From Pelagomonas calceolata (Eukaryota; Sar; Pelagophyceae; Pelagomonadales; Pelagomonadaceae): a stretch of DNA of 64,000 nt. Both the position numbers and the translations under genes were made by a program. The notes under the pieces were generated by a model that was not told the origin of the DNA, made no database searches, and saw only the letters and a list, made by a program, of their open reading frames with translations. Below are positions 8,990 to 18,600 of this stretch, one piece after another; positions within the stretch are counted from its first letter, which is position 1; each line of letters begins with the position of its first letter. The stretch is from positions 2,542,001 through 2,606,000 of the forward strand of contig CAKKNE010000006.1 of the NCBI GenBank assembly GCA_918797485.1, read 5' to 3'.

Positions 8990-10060
8990 CTAGAAGGCGG
9001 GGGGCACGCCCGCGTCGTCAAGGAACGCCATGGTGACCTCCTTCATGGACGCCCACTTGTTGAACGCGTCTGGATTCGCGGGGAGCGGCCCGTGCTTCGC
9101 GCGCAGCGCGGCGCCCTTCCCGGTCGTGTTGTACCACGTCGCGAGCGGCGCGTAAACCATGTTCACACGGCGCGGCGAGCACACTCCCTCCTGAGAGACA
9201 TCGACCTCCACGCCGCCCAGGGTGATTGGGGCCGGCGGCGGCGCCTCGCCCTTTGGTATTCCGCTCTGCGTTGTTTTGTGCCGGGCCTTGTACGCGGGGC
9301 AGCCCGTACACGTGAAGCAGCACAGCGCGACGCAGCACAAGATGAAGACGAGGCCGCCGCACGCGAGGCCGGCGACGAGGCCGACGTTCAGCTCGCAGCA
9401 GTCGTCCTCGTCCTCGGCGCAGCACACGTCCTTCATGCACTCGAAGTCCGAGTCGGTCGAGAAGGTGCTTCCGGTGATATAGTCGTCGTCGTCGATCGGG
9501 TTGTCGCACGAAGACCGCTCGCCGCAATCCGTGCAGTCCGTGCCACAGGCGCACAAGGACGTCGTAGCCCCAGTCTGTCCGTCGTCGCACTCCCCGTCGA
9601 CGAAATGAATGCACGAGTTCGAGCAGCCTGAATAGGTGTCGGTCACGGTGTAGTCGCACGAAGCCCGCTCGCCGCAGTCGGAGCAGTCCGTGCCACACGC
9701 GCAGTACCAGTTCACACTTCCAGCCTCCCCGTCGCCACATGCCCCGTTGTTGGCATATATGCACGAGTCGTCGCAGACCGAGAGGCGGCGACTCGTCTGG
9801 TCAGCCGCTTCTGTCTTGTCGCCCGCGTCGATGCGACCCTGGCGCTGTATGGCTTGGAACTTGTTGAGGTCCGCCTTGTCTCCCGCCTCGAGGCGGCGAC
9901 GGAACAAAGTCGGCGTCCAGTCGGCAATTTTGCTGGACTCCTCGTAAAAAGCGCCGCACTGTACATCCCACATGCCATTTTTGGCGATGTTGCAATCCTT
10001 GCATGCGGCGGAGGCGCCGACCGCGAGGGCGAGGATCGCAAGGAGGTGCTTCGTAAACAT
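8990..10060 (-). CDS. Type I membrane protein with two Cys-rich DCGxR repeats
   Basis: 356 residues. A signal peptide (MFTKHLLAILALAVGASA) is followed by a small Cys motif and a linker. Then come two tandem repeats of about 42 residues with the pattern CxxxCxxxxNGxCxDG, CxCGTDCxDCGERxSC (near residues 95-140 and 141-185). A Cys-rich stem, one transmembrane helix (VGLVAGLACGGLVFILCCVA) and a cytosolic tail of about 110 residues complete it. The repeats resemble Lin12/Notch-like Cys-rich repeats that are common in protist surface proteins, probably calcium-binding. Divergent from the release-factor-like gene. Confidence 0.65.
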   Translation of the reverse strand: MFTKHLLAILALAVGASAACKDCNIAKNGMWDVQCGAFYEESSKIADWTPTLFRRRLEAGDKADLNKFQAIQRQGRIDAGDKTEAADQTSRRLSVCDDSCIYANNGACGDGEAGSVNWYCACGTDCSDCGERASCDYTVTDTYSGCSNSCIHFVDGECDDGQTGATTSLCACGTDCTDCGERSSCDNPIDDDDYITGSTFSTDSDFECMKDVCCAEDEDDCCELNVGLVAGLACGGLVFILCCVALCCFTCTGCPAYKARHKTTQSGIPKGEAPPPAPITLGGVEVDVSQEGVCSPRRVNMVYAPLATWYNTTGKGAALRAKHGPLPANPDAFNKWASMKEVTMAFLDDAGVPPAF

Positions 10061-10193
10061 AGTTGTGTCTAGTGCGTGGGCAGCCTTAAAATGGCTGTCG
10101 ACGTAGAAACCCGCGAGCTCAGGAGGCCCGGGGCTCGATCGTGGGCAGCCTTAAGCGAGCTTGTTGCCTAGCCTAGCATCAGATTCTGGCGGC

Positions 10194-10215
10194 GCTAGTA
10201 TCTTACTACGCTAGC
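10194..10215 (+). promoter_or_regulatory. CTAG-palindrome promoter element
   Basis: GCTAGTATCTTACTACG followed by CTAGC. It lies between the divergent starts at 10060 (minus) and 10249 (plus), only 34 bp from the plus ATG. Confidence 0.65.
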
Positions 10216-10248
10216 TGGGTTACAGGGCTGGCTCAGTGCAGCGCTGCC

Positions 10249-11046
10249 ATGCGAGCCCTCGCATCTTTCCTCGCCCTGCGCTGCGCCGCGCCGCCGCGCA
10301 GGGTGCTCCTGCGAGCGCTGACGAGTGACGGCGAGAACGTGCACGCGGCCTGGACGAAGGAGGACGACTGGAAGCTCTGGCAGCATCGCGACGACGCTGA
10401 CGTCGCGGAGCTCCTGGGCCGCAAGGCCGGTGGCGTCGCGGCGCGGCTGAAAAAGCTCGAGGACCCGGCGTCGACGGCGGCGAAGCGGCTCTTCGGGGAA
10501 GTGGAGGCGGAGGAGACGATCGACATGGAAGACTACCTCGCGCTGGACGACGACGCGCTGCTGCGCCAGTGCCGAATTGATTACAGGCGAGACTCCGGGC
10601 CCGGCGGCCAGAAACGCAATAAAGTGGAGTCCGCCGTGCGGCTGACGCACACGACGAGCGGCGTCGTGGCGAACGCCATGGAAGACCGGTCGCAGCACGT
10701 CAACAAGCGCCGGGCGCTGCGGCGGCTGCGGACGAACATCGCACATAATGTAAGGAGGCCCGTCGATCTGGATGAGCCCTTCGATAATGATGATGCGTGC
10801 GCGGGCCTGCTGCCGTGGACGTCCGCTCAAAGAATAGGCGCAAAGAGCGCGCTGCGGCCGAGAGCCGAGCAGGCGCTGCTCGACGTCCTCGAGGCTTGTA
10901 ACGGTTCGATCGGCGACGCCGCTACTTATCTGGGCGGCTCGACGGGGCAGCTGTCGAAAGTCCTTACAAAAGACACGCGTCTCAAGGACGCGGCGAACGC
11001 GATCAGAAGAAACTTCGACCTCGGGCCGCTACGCTCACGAAAATAA
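10249..11046 (+). CDS. Organellar class I release-factor-like protein with SANT-like N-terminus
   Basis: 265 residues. An Arg/Ala-rich leader (about 1-25) looks like an organelle transit peptide. Residues about 33-70 (AWTKEDDWKLW, VAELLGRKAGGVAARLKKLE) form a Myb/SANT-like helical unit. Residues about 110-170 hold an RF-1 domain with SGPGGQKRNKVESAVRL. The GGQ tripeptide is the peptidyl-tRNA hydrolysis motif used by ICT1, C12orf65 and release factors. There is no codon-recognition domain, so a role in rescuing stalled organellar ribosomes is likely. The SANT-like fusion is unusual, and its role is unknown. Confidence 0.75.
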   Translation: MRALASFLALRCAAPPRRVLLRALTSDGENVHAAWTKEDDWKLWQHRDDADVAELLGRKAGGVAARLKKLEDPASTAAKRLFGEVEAEETIDMEDYLALDDDALLRQCRIDYRRDSGPGGQKRNKVESAVRLTHTTSGVVANAMEDRSQHVNKRRALRRLRTNIAHNVRRPVDLDEPFDNDDACAGLLPWTSAQRIGAKSALRPRAEQALLDVLEACNGSIGDAATYLGGSTGQLSKVLTKDTRLKDAANAIRRNFDLGPLRSRK

Positions 11047-11069
11047 ATAGTATGTGTAATTAACAGGTG

Positions 11070-13071
11070 TCATAACATGGTCTTCTCGACCACTGGCGGC
11101 TCGTCGGGGTCCTCGACCATCTCGAGCTCCGTCTGCCGCGGCTCCTCAGTCACTACTGGCGACGGCGACCGCCGCACCAAAAGCGGGTAGAGGTGCCGGT
11201 CCAAGCCCTGGAGCATGCGCAAAGGTAACGGCGCGTTCGGCACGCCCGTCGACATAGACGCCGACCGCCGCAGCCGCAAGACGGGCGAGTCGGCCGGCGG
11301 CGGCATCGGCGAGCCGTCCTCCTTCAGTTCGCAGTCGCGCGGAATACCTAAAGCGGTCAGCACGGGCACGGTCAGAGCACCGAGCACGTACATGGACACG
11401 ATGATCAGCACGATCGTGGTCGTCGCGAAGAGCGTGCGATGGTCGTGCGCGTTGGGAAACGTGTGCGCGCAGGAGAAGGCGACGGCGCCCCGCAATCCAG
11501 AAAACCAGAGCATGTGCTGCATCGCCGGCGGGATCTCGCCCGCCGTCGCCGGCTGCTGCTCCTCACGAGCTTCGGCGCGCGGCGACAGCCGCGCGCGGTC
11601 TTCCCGTTTTTCTTCGCCCAGCGGATCGCCCAGCGCGTCCTCGGTGGCCAGCGACTGGGAGAAGGAGTTCGACCGCCGCCGGGCTTGCTCCTTGCGCAGG
11701 CGCTTGTTTATTTGTCTAGATAGCGGGTAGACGTGCGCCGCCCGCCCCACGAGGCAGGCGAGGATGGCCCAGAAGGTCAGGGAGTGCGAGTAGTCGTTGG
11801 TCCAGTCGCGCGTCTTTGCTGGTACCTGTGTGGAAATCAACCAGTGTGTCGCGTGCACGCGGCCGTCCTGGCTCAGTCGAGTGGTGAGGAATCGACACCG
11901 CCACGCCGTCGAGCAGGCGTCGCGTCGATGGCGTGGAGGTCATGATTTCCACACAGGCCGGCACGCTCAATCCGAGGTACAAAAAGATGATCGTGTCCGC
12001 CAAATGAGCCAATGTAGATAAAACGGCATTAGCTACCGGTTTCGCATCGACCGTCGACGAGGATTGTAAGTTCGGCGTCGCCCAGTGCCTGACACCTATA
12101 GCCGCGAACAAGGTCGCCACAATACCTGAAAGCTCGACCAGTTCGGCCAAGAAGGTAGGGGCCCAGATGGCCGCGCAGAGCGTCACGAGTTGTAGAGTTC
12201 GAGACGTGGCAGCAGCGCCCTCGTCGGCGTCGGAATCCGCCCGCAGCATCCTCAGCGTCAACGCCGTGAACGCGGCACAAACACCACCAACTATGGCTGA
12301 ACCAGAGAAAATGACGATAAAATCAGCCACCGCTAAAGCTAAGTTCTTCGCCGTAAACGAATACCCGACGAACTTGCTGAATGTTTTGAACAATACAATC
12401 CCAACAGCGTCATTGAGGACAGATTCGCCGAAGACGAGGTAGAACATTTTTGGATCCACTCTAAGTTCGGTGAAGACGGCGATGACCGACACGGGGTCCG
12501 TTGCTGACACTAGTGCACCGAACGTTAACGTCTCCGCGAAGGTGATGTCCAGCGGAGCTAAATGGCAGACCGAGGCTATTTTGAGCACAATACCTACTAT
12601 CACGGCAGATACGAAGGTTCCTACTACGGCGAACCCTACTATTTGGTAGAACAAGCCAAATAACCACTGCGGATGGAGCTCGTAGCCACTGTAGAAGATG
12701 ACTGGTGGGAGTAGTCCTAGGAAGAACAACGCGTTGTCAAAACCTAATAGCGCACCGCTAAAGAAGCCTCTTTTACCCCTCTTGACGAAGAGTTCCTTGC
12801 ACAAAAAACCAGCCACCATGCCCACTGTTAAAACAACACAAGCCTCCGGTAGCACCTTGCACTTCCACCGATGGGCCAGCACCCAAGATAAAGCTAAAGA
12901 CACCACGATCAGCAAGATAAACGCCAGTAAAAAAGTAGCGTCCTTCTTGCTGTCCTCGTGGTAGCCCCAGGCGTGGTTCGCCAGGTCGTAGATGGGCGTG
13001 CCGCTCTCGTGCCTATCTGTGGCAGCAGCGGCAGTGAGTAGAAGCAGTGCGAAATTGGTGCGCGAGCCCAT
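11070..13071 (-). CDS. Na+(K+)/H+ exchanger, CPA1/NHE family, with introner intron
   Basis: 620 residues after splicing. A possible signal segment is followed by about 12 membrane helices. Conserved ion-path motifs are present: FGALVSATDPVSVIAVFTEL and GESVLNDAVGIVLF (the ND pair), then FLYLGLSV and HMLWFSGLRGAVAFS. The pattern fits the endomembrane NHE6/NHX5-type branch better than plasma-membrane NHE1, though I cannot be sure. The cytosolic tail is about 100 residues and Pro/Ser-rich. Exon 1 is 11965-13071 and exon 2 is 11070-11825. The introner intron 11826-11964 is GT-AG, phase 0, and its removal joins LGLS to VPAKTRDW in frame. The product exchanges protons for monovalent cations and sets organelle pH. 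Confidence 0.88.
11826..11956 (+). mobile_element. Introner (131 bp) in the Na+/H+ exchanger gene
   Basis: The terminal repeats are CTGTGTGGAAATC and GATTTCCACACAG. In the host's sense the target duplication is GTGCCGGC at the 5' side and GTACCAGC at the 3' side (6 of 8 match). The interior carries the same CCACGCC(G/A)TCGA / TCGATGGCGTGG hairpin as the MRG copy but lacks its long right part. The body is antisense to the host. Confidence 0.9.
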
Positions 13072-13677
13072 CGTCCGTTGCTGCGCGGCGCTTTCTCAAG
13101 CGGCGCGCTGGCTCTTGTGCGCTTTTTCAAGCGCGCGCTGTGATGTTTGCGCCGGCTGGGGCCGGCGGGCGGCGCTTTGCAAGCGAGGCGCAGGCGCTGC
13201 AGTAGAGGCTGCAGCTAAGGGTCTGGAGTTTCGCCTGAGCACCGCGGTTCGCCGTCCACGCAGGCGCGGCGTGAAAACACGTCTCTCTAGCGGTGAAACG
13301 CGATGAACGGTGCGTATGTCACGACACTCGTCGTCCGAGTCTCGAGCCGTCGTTTTGCTTGCTTCAGGCGGGTTTTGTTGCCTTTTGCAGAAGTAAGCCC
13401 GACGCTTCTTCCGAGCGTCGACGAGTGATCGGGAGGGATCCTAGAGGGCGCGTGTGGCTGCCCGACATACAGCCAGCCCCACTTAACTCAAAAATGTCTG
13501 GCACAGCAGCTTGGCCATTTTTCGCCCGTGGTACCCGTTCAGGGGCCGGAGACGCTTGATATTTGCGCGTGGGCGTCTGCCGTACCATAGCGGTCGGCGC
13601 GGTCGCTGCCCAACCGCGCGGGCGCGCGTCCACGCTCCCGGCGTTGGGCTAGCGGCTGCCGCAGACAGGAGTACAAA
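13072..13677. other. Divergent intergenic region
   Basis: 606 bp between the exchanger (minus) and the Pro/Thr-rich gene (plus). Close to the exchanger start it holds direct-repeat-like runs of GGCGC/GCGCGCTG (13084-13140). A lone half-site GGCTAGCGGC lies near 13648, without the full CTAG palindrome. No gene is visible. Confidence 0.5.
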
Positions 13678-15615
13678 ATGCGACATAGGATGGGGGCGGC
13701 CTCGGGCGCGAGGCCGCTCCTCATAGCCCTCGTGCTGGGCGCCGTCGCCGCGCAGACGCCGGCGCCGACGGAGCTCCCGACGTTGGGTCCCTCGTCCGTG
13801 CCGTCCGCGGTCCCGAGCTCGCTGCCCTCGTCGGTGCCGTCCTCTCTACCGACCGCGGTCCCCAGCTCTACGCCAACTTCGGTACCGACCGCGACGCCCA
13901 CGGGGCACCCGTCAGAAGCACCCACATTCGAGACCTGGCCACCAACGAATGTGCCGACGACTGCGACATGGGTCCCCTCAGAAGCGCCGACATACGAGAC
14001 CTGGCCACCGTCGGGCCTCCCCACGACGGTCCCTTCTTCCATACCCACAACGGTCCCGACTGCCGTGCCATCATCAACGCCGACGACAGAGCCGTCGGCG
14101 GCCCCCACCGTCTCGCCGTACCCGACGGGCGCACCGAGCGAATTGCCGACGTCGCTCCCCTCGTCGCTCCCCTCGTCGGTTCCAACGGTCGTGCCGAGCG
14201 CTGTGCCCACACCAGTGCCGACGTCGCCGCCGTCGGCCGAGCCCACATCCGTCCCGACGGGCACGCCCACGGCCGCTCCGACCGAAGTGCCGTCGCCGCT
14301 GCCTACGATCTCGTTCCCGCCGACGCCTGTGCCCACTGTGCCGCCGACGCCGGAGCCGTCGCCGGGGCCGTCTCCGTTGCCGTCTTCGCTCCCGACGGGT
14401 TTGCCAACAGCTGTGCCCACGACGCCACCGAGTTCCGTCCCGACGGCGTCGCCCACATCGGAGCCCAGTGGTCATCCCTCGGTACCGCCGACAGCCGTGC
14501 CCACCGTACCCCCGACGGGTGTCCCGACCTCGACACCCACGTCGCCGCCGAGCAAGCCTCCGAGCATGCCGCCGACGCCCGAGCCCTCTGCATTACCTAC
14601 CGCGGCCCCGACGTCGACGCCGACCACTGAGCCGTCTTCGCTCCCTACGGCGGCGCCGACGTCGTCGCCCTCCTCGCTTCCAACGACGGAGCCCACGGCC
14701 CTTCCGACGACGCCGCCGACGTCCGCACCGACGTCGACACCATCGTCGACGCCGACGCATTCACCGTCGGGCTGGCCGACGACGGCAATGCCGAGCCCTG
14801 CTCCCAGTCCACTACCAAGTGGCGTCCCGAGCGCTGTGCCGACCTCGACGCCAACCGCAGTACCCTCGCCCGCGCCCACGCCGACCCCCACACCCGCGCC
14901 CACCATCACAAAATACCCCACGTCGCTGTCGGTGGAAGTGAGCGTCTCGACGGGCGTGTCCTTCACCAATTTATGCCACGAGGCGTTCAACATGGACCCC
15001 GATGCCTTACGAGCGTTCCGCCTGGCCATCGTCGACGAAGTGCGAGTGGCGGACTCCGAGGACGACGTCGAGAACGTCTTCGCGTACCACGTCGCGACGA
15101 CGCCCGCGCCGACGGCGACGCCGTCCTACGCGCCCACACGAGAAAAGGATAAAGAGGACCGACGACGGTTGTCCTTGGTGCCGCCCTGCCAGGGCGGCCT
15201 CGTGGAGTTCGACGTGCGGTGTCGCTGGCTCGCGCCCGTCGACAACGTGAACGTCACGCGTGCGGAGACGTGGTGTCGGCGGACAGTACGAAAACAATTG
15301 CACTATTCATTGAACAACGGGACCCTCGCGACGGCCTTTGAAACGAGAGGCAACAACACGGCGCTCGCGGGCGCGATCATAAACGTGAACGCGACGCTGG
15401 CGGAGTTCGAGGACCATTCATCAATAGAGGAGGTCCTCACGGACGCGCCGACGCCGGCGACGTGGAGCGACAACTGCGAGTGCGTGCCCGCGGCGCCCAC
15501 GAAAATCCTGACGCTGCAGACCGCCGCCGCGTCGCCGGAGTACGGGTGTCCGCGCGTCTGCACGGTGCAGACGGGTCGCGTGAGCCCGCCTCCCTCGCCG
15601 GCGAGTAGGAGGTAA
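13678..15615 (+). CDS. Pro/Thr/Ser-rich repetitive secreted protein
   Basis: 645 residues. A signal peptide (LLIALVLGAVAAQ) is followed by about 400 residues of degenerate repeats of the type SxPSxxPTxxPS, built from many triplet-scale duplications. The C-terminal 200 residues are non-repetitive, with about eight cysteines and several N-glycosylation sequons (NVT, NGT, NTT, NAT), ending in a Pro/Ser tail. This architecture is typical of extracellular matrix or cell-wall proteins in stramenopiles. No enzyme domain is recognised. Repeat length is likely to vary between strains. Confidence 0.75.
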   Translation: MRHRMGAASGARPLLIALVLGAVAAQTPAPTELPTLGPSSVPSAVPSSLPSSVPSSLPTAVPSSTPTSVPTATPTGHPSEAPTFETWPPTNVPTTATWVPSEAPTYETWPPSGLPTTVPSSIPTTVPTAVPSSTPTTEPSAAPTVSPYPTGAPSELPTSLPSSLPSSVPTVVPSAVPTPVPTSPPSAEPTSVPTGTPTAAPTEVPSPLPTISFPPTPVPTVPPTPEPSPGPSPLPSSLPTGLPTAVPTTPPSSVPTASPTSEPSGHPSVPPTAVPTVPPTGVPTSTPTSPPSKPPSMPPTPEPSALPTAAPTSTPTTEPSSLPTAAPTSSPSSLPTTEPTALPTTPPTSAPTSTPSSTPTHSPSGWPTTAMPSPAPSPLPSGVPSAVPTSTPTAVPSPAPTPTPTPAPTITKYPTSLSVEVSVSTGVSFTNLCHEAFNMDPDALRAFRLAIVDEVRVADSEDDVENVFAYHVATTPAPTATPSYAPTREKDKEDRRRLSLVPPCQGGLVEFDVRCRWLAPVDNVNVTRAETWCRRTVRKQLHYSLNNGTLATAFETRGNNTALAGAIINVNATLAEFEDHSSIEEVLTDAPTPATWSDNCECVPAAPTKILTLQTAAASPEYGCPRVCTVQTGRVSPPPSPASRR

Positions 15616-15644
15616 AGTGAAATTCATCAATTCTAACAAACTAA

Positions 15645-18600
15645 TTAGACTATCCGCGGAAGCCCCACATCAGTCACCGGCGGCACCCTTAACCCGCGCG
15701 CCGGCGCGCGCTCGGCCGTCAGCACGTCGGCCGTCGGCGGCGGCTCGGGCGCCCGCGCCTGGAGCGAGAAGACGTCCTGCTTCGCATTCAAGTAGGTCGC
15801 GAGCGTCCGGTCCACGGTCTGCACGACGTCCTCGTCTGAAACGAGTTCATCGTCAAAGTCGCCGTCCACAATACGTGTCGCCGGCGACCGCGCTGCGATG
15901 CGGGGCCGCAGCGGCGCCCGCGGCCGCGGCAATAAATCCTGGGCCTCGCGTCTCGCTCTCTCTCGGGAATCGGGCTCGAGGGCCCAGACCTGATCATGTA
16001 AAGGAGGCAACCCGCGCTCGTTCCGTCTAGCTTTCTCCGCGGCCCGCTTCGCCAGCTTGCCGACGGACGGCCTTAATGGATTCATCATCGCGCGGTCGCC
16101 GGACAGCGCGAGGGCCAGCTTCGCCCTAGCTTTCTCCAACGACCGCCGCTTCCGCCGCGCCGGCTCCTCTATTGCTTTCTTCTGGTCGGCGAGCTTCTTC
16201 TTGCGTAATCTTTCAGCCTTCTCGGCCTTCTGGGCGGCCGCCTCGGCCTCGGCCTTCTCCAACGCCCGTTTCTTCAGCTGCCGTCTTTTATCCCTTTTTT
16301 CAGTCGCCTTGGCCGCGAGCCGCGCGGCCCGCGCTGCTCGTTTGAGGGCTTTCAAACCCTTCTTGTCCTCCTCGCCCTTCACGGTGGCCGCCGCGAGAGC
16401 CGCGCGTCTACGAGTCACCTCCAACTGTAAAGCGTTCGTCGACTCGGGGTCGTCGTCGGCCGACGGATCACTATCACTCCCAGAGTCGCCGCCCACCCGC
16501 GCCGTGTGTCTCCCGTCCTCCTCATCCGAGTCTGATGAAGGCGGCCTTAACACGGACGCGAGGCCGCTCAGCTTCGACTTCTGTAATTTCGCCACAACTT
16601 TCTCGGCGGCCTTCTGCTCCTTCTTCTCCTTACTTTCCAGGGCTTTCTGCTTCGCGGCCTGCCACTTGGCCCGGGTCATTTTTTTACCCTTGGGCTTCTT
16701 CGCGGCCCTCTTGACCACTGGCTTGGGCTTCGGCTCGACCGGCTTCTCGGAGGCGTTCGACGCGTCGGACTGGGCGCCCGGGTCGACGTCGCTCGGTAAG
16801 AATTCATTTAAACCGTCCTCGTCGTCCTCGTCGACGGGCAGTGGTGGAGGCGCGTCCTCGTCGTCTGAGAGCGTCGGGACGACCTTGGGCGTTCCTAATG
16901 ATGAGATGCCGCGCTTCTGCACCCGCAACACCTGCGTGGCAAGCACCCGTGAGTTGCGGAGACCTTCGTCGACCTCCACGCCATTCAGCAGACGCAGTAA
17001 TGGAAACATCGTCGCGTCGATGGCGTGGAGCCTCCACGCCATCGAGCAGACGCAGTTACGTGGACAATATCGCGTCGATGGCGTGAGACGCCCGAAATTT
17101 GATTTCCACGCGGCGTCACACGGCCCGCAGCTCCAGCTCCGCCCGCGACCGCACGGCGGCCGACCGGAGACTTCGGGATAGACCTATGTGCTTGTCCGCG
17201 CGCTTGTCCCGCCGAGCTTGCGCCTTCACGGCACTCCGGGCCGCCTCCGTCTCCAAGACGCCATAATCTAGCAGAGGCGCGCCGAAGGACTCGAAGAGCC
17301 GCGGCTGCACCAAGAACCCGGCCGCGGCGCCGGACCGCGCGGCGCCCTCCTCGGCGTCGTACATGCCACTCCCGTCCAAGTTACAGTAATGATACAACGC
17401 GACCATCAATTGACTCCCAACTAACTGCAGGTCTTCGACCGTGTAGTGGCCGTCCCGCATCCACGATTCCACACATTTATTTCTCAGCTCGACCTCGTCT
17501 CTCGGAACACTGGGCGCCCTTGCTCTATCCTCGACAGCTGCCATGGCTTGTTTTCTAGCGTCTTGTAGGTTTATACCGCTCTTCCTGAAGGCTTCGGCCA
17601 ACCTCTCAGTAACATCGGGCACGGGAGAAGAAGGGTCACTTCTACCTTGATAGCTATCCAGAGGCTCCGTGTCGAGCGACAGAGGTATGTCCGTCAAGTC
17701 CACACTGCGACCATCATTCAATCTACGATCGGCAGCCGCTAAGAGTTGCTGCTCTTCATTATACCCAGGAGAACAGAAGGAGGCTTCCAGTGTAAAGGAA
17801 TTGGCAATGCCAAGTTCCCGCCACGCGACGACCCGACCAGTAGCCTTCTTCGCCGCTTGGACACTAAACGAATTGTCCCTAAATGAATACAACGCACCGC
17901 CAGAAGCCCCAGAACAGGGCGCGGCGCCCGCGGCCCAGGCGCTTCGAGCTCTCTTGCGAGCCGCGCGTCGCTCTGATCTTCTTTCACTCGCCGTCAGGCC
18001 ATCATCGGAGTCATCCGACGACGACGCACAGTCATAGACGGGCCCGCCGTCGCACATTCCATTTAAATTGTTGGCGATGCGAGGGAGCACTCGAGCCAGT
18101 ACCTTGTGGTCATCGGAAAAAGTCCCGTCGCAATGCCCCGCCTCGGCCAAGGGTGGCGGTTCGCCTTCGCCCGACGCGGCCCGCTGCAACGCCTCCGTCA
18201 ACTCTCGGGGCGGTGGTGGTGCCATCTTGGGCTCGGAACAGCCGTAGAAAAAGACGTTCTTCTTTCGCGAGTGGCCGTGCATGTCGCAATAAAACAGGAC
18301 GCCTCGCGTCTCGTGCGTCGTTTTCAACAATTGCTTGATGGCGTAGACTGTGGGCTGCAGTGTGGGAGATGGGGACGCGTACCTCCGATTCAGGTCTTCT
18401 CCGGCCAATGAGCTGCGGTAGTTGCCGTTGATCACACCATCAGGATTTAACATCGGCACGACCTTGAAGACGAAGTGGTCCCGCAGCTTGATCGCGCGCG
18501 GATCTTGCGAGCAGAGGAACTCGATGCAGCCGCGCATCATAAATGATGCATTAGACTCGCCCGGGTGCACGCGCGCCGTCAACACGACGCCCGCCCGCTT

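Noticed and set aside
8780-9631. Long plus-strand open frame opposite the Cys-repeat membrane protein
   Set aside because: Its composition is the complement of a clear signal-peptide/Cys-repeat gene on the minus strand, and it has no domain-like sequence. The CTAG copy before it keeps a noncoding transcript possible.
13868-15029. Minus-strand Val/Gly-rich frames across the Pro/Thr-rich gene
   Set aside because: They are mirror frames of a tandem PT repeat, which stay open only because of the repeat composition.
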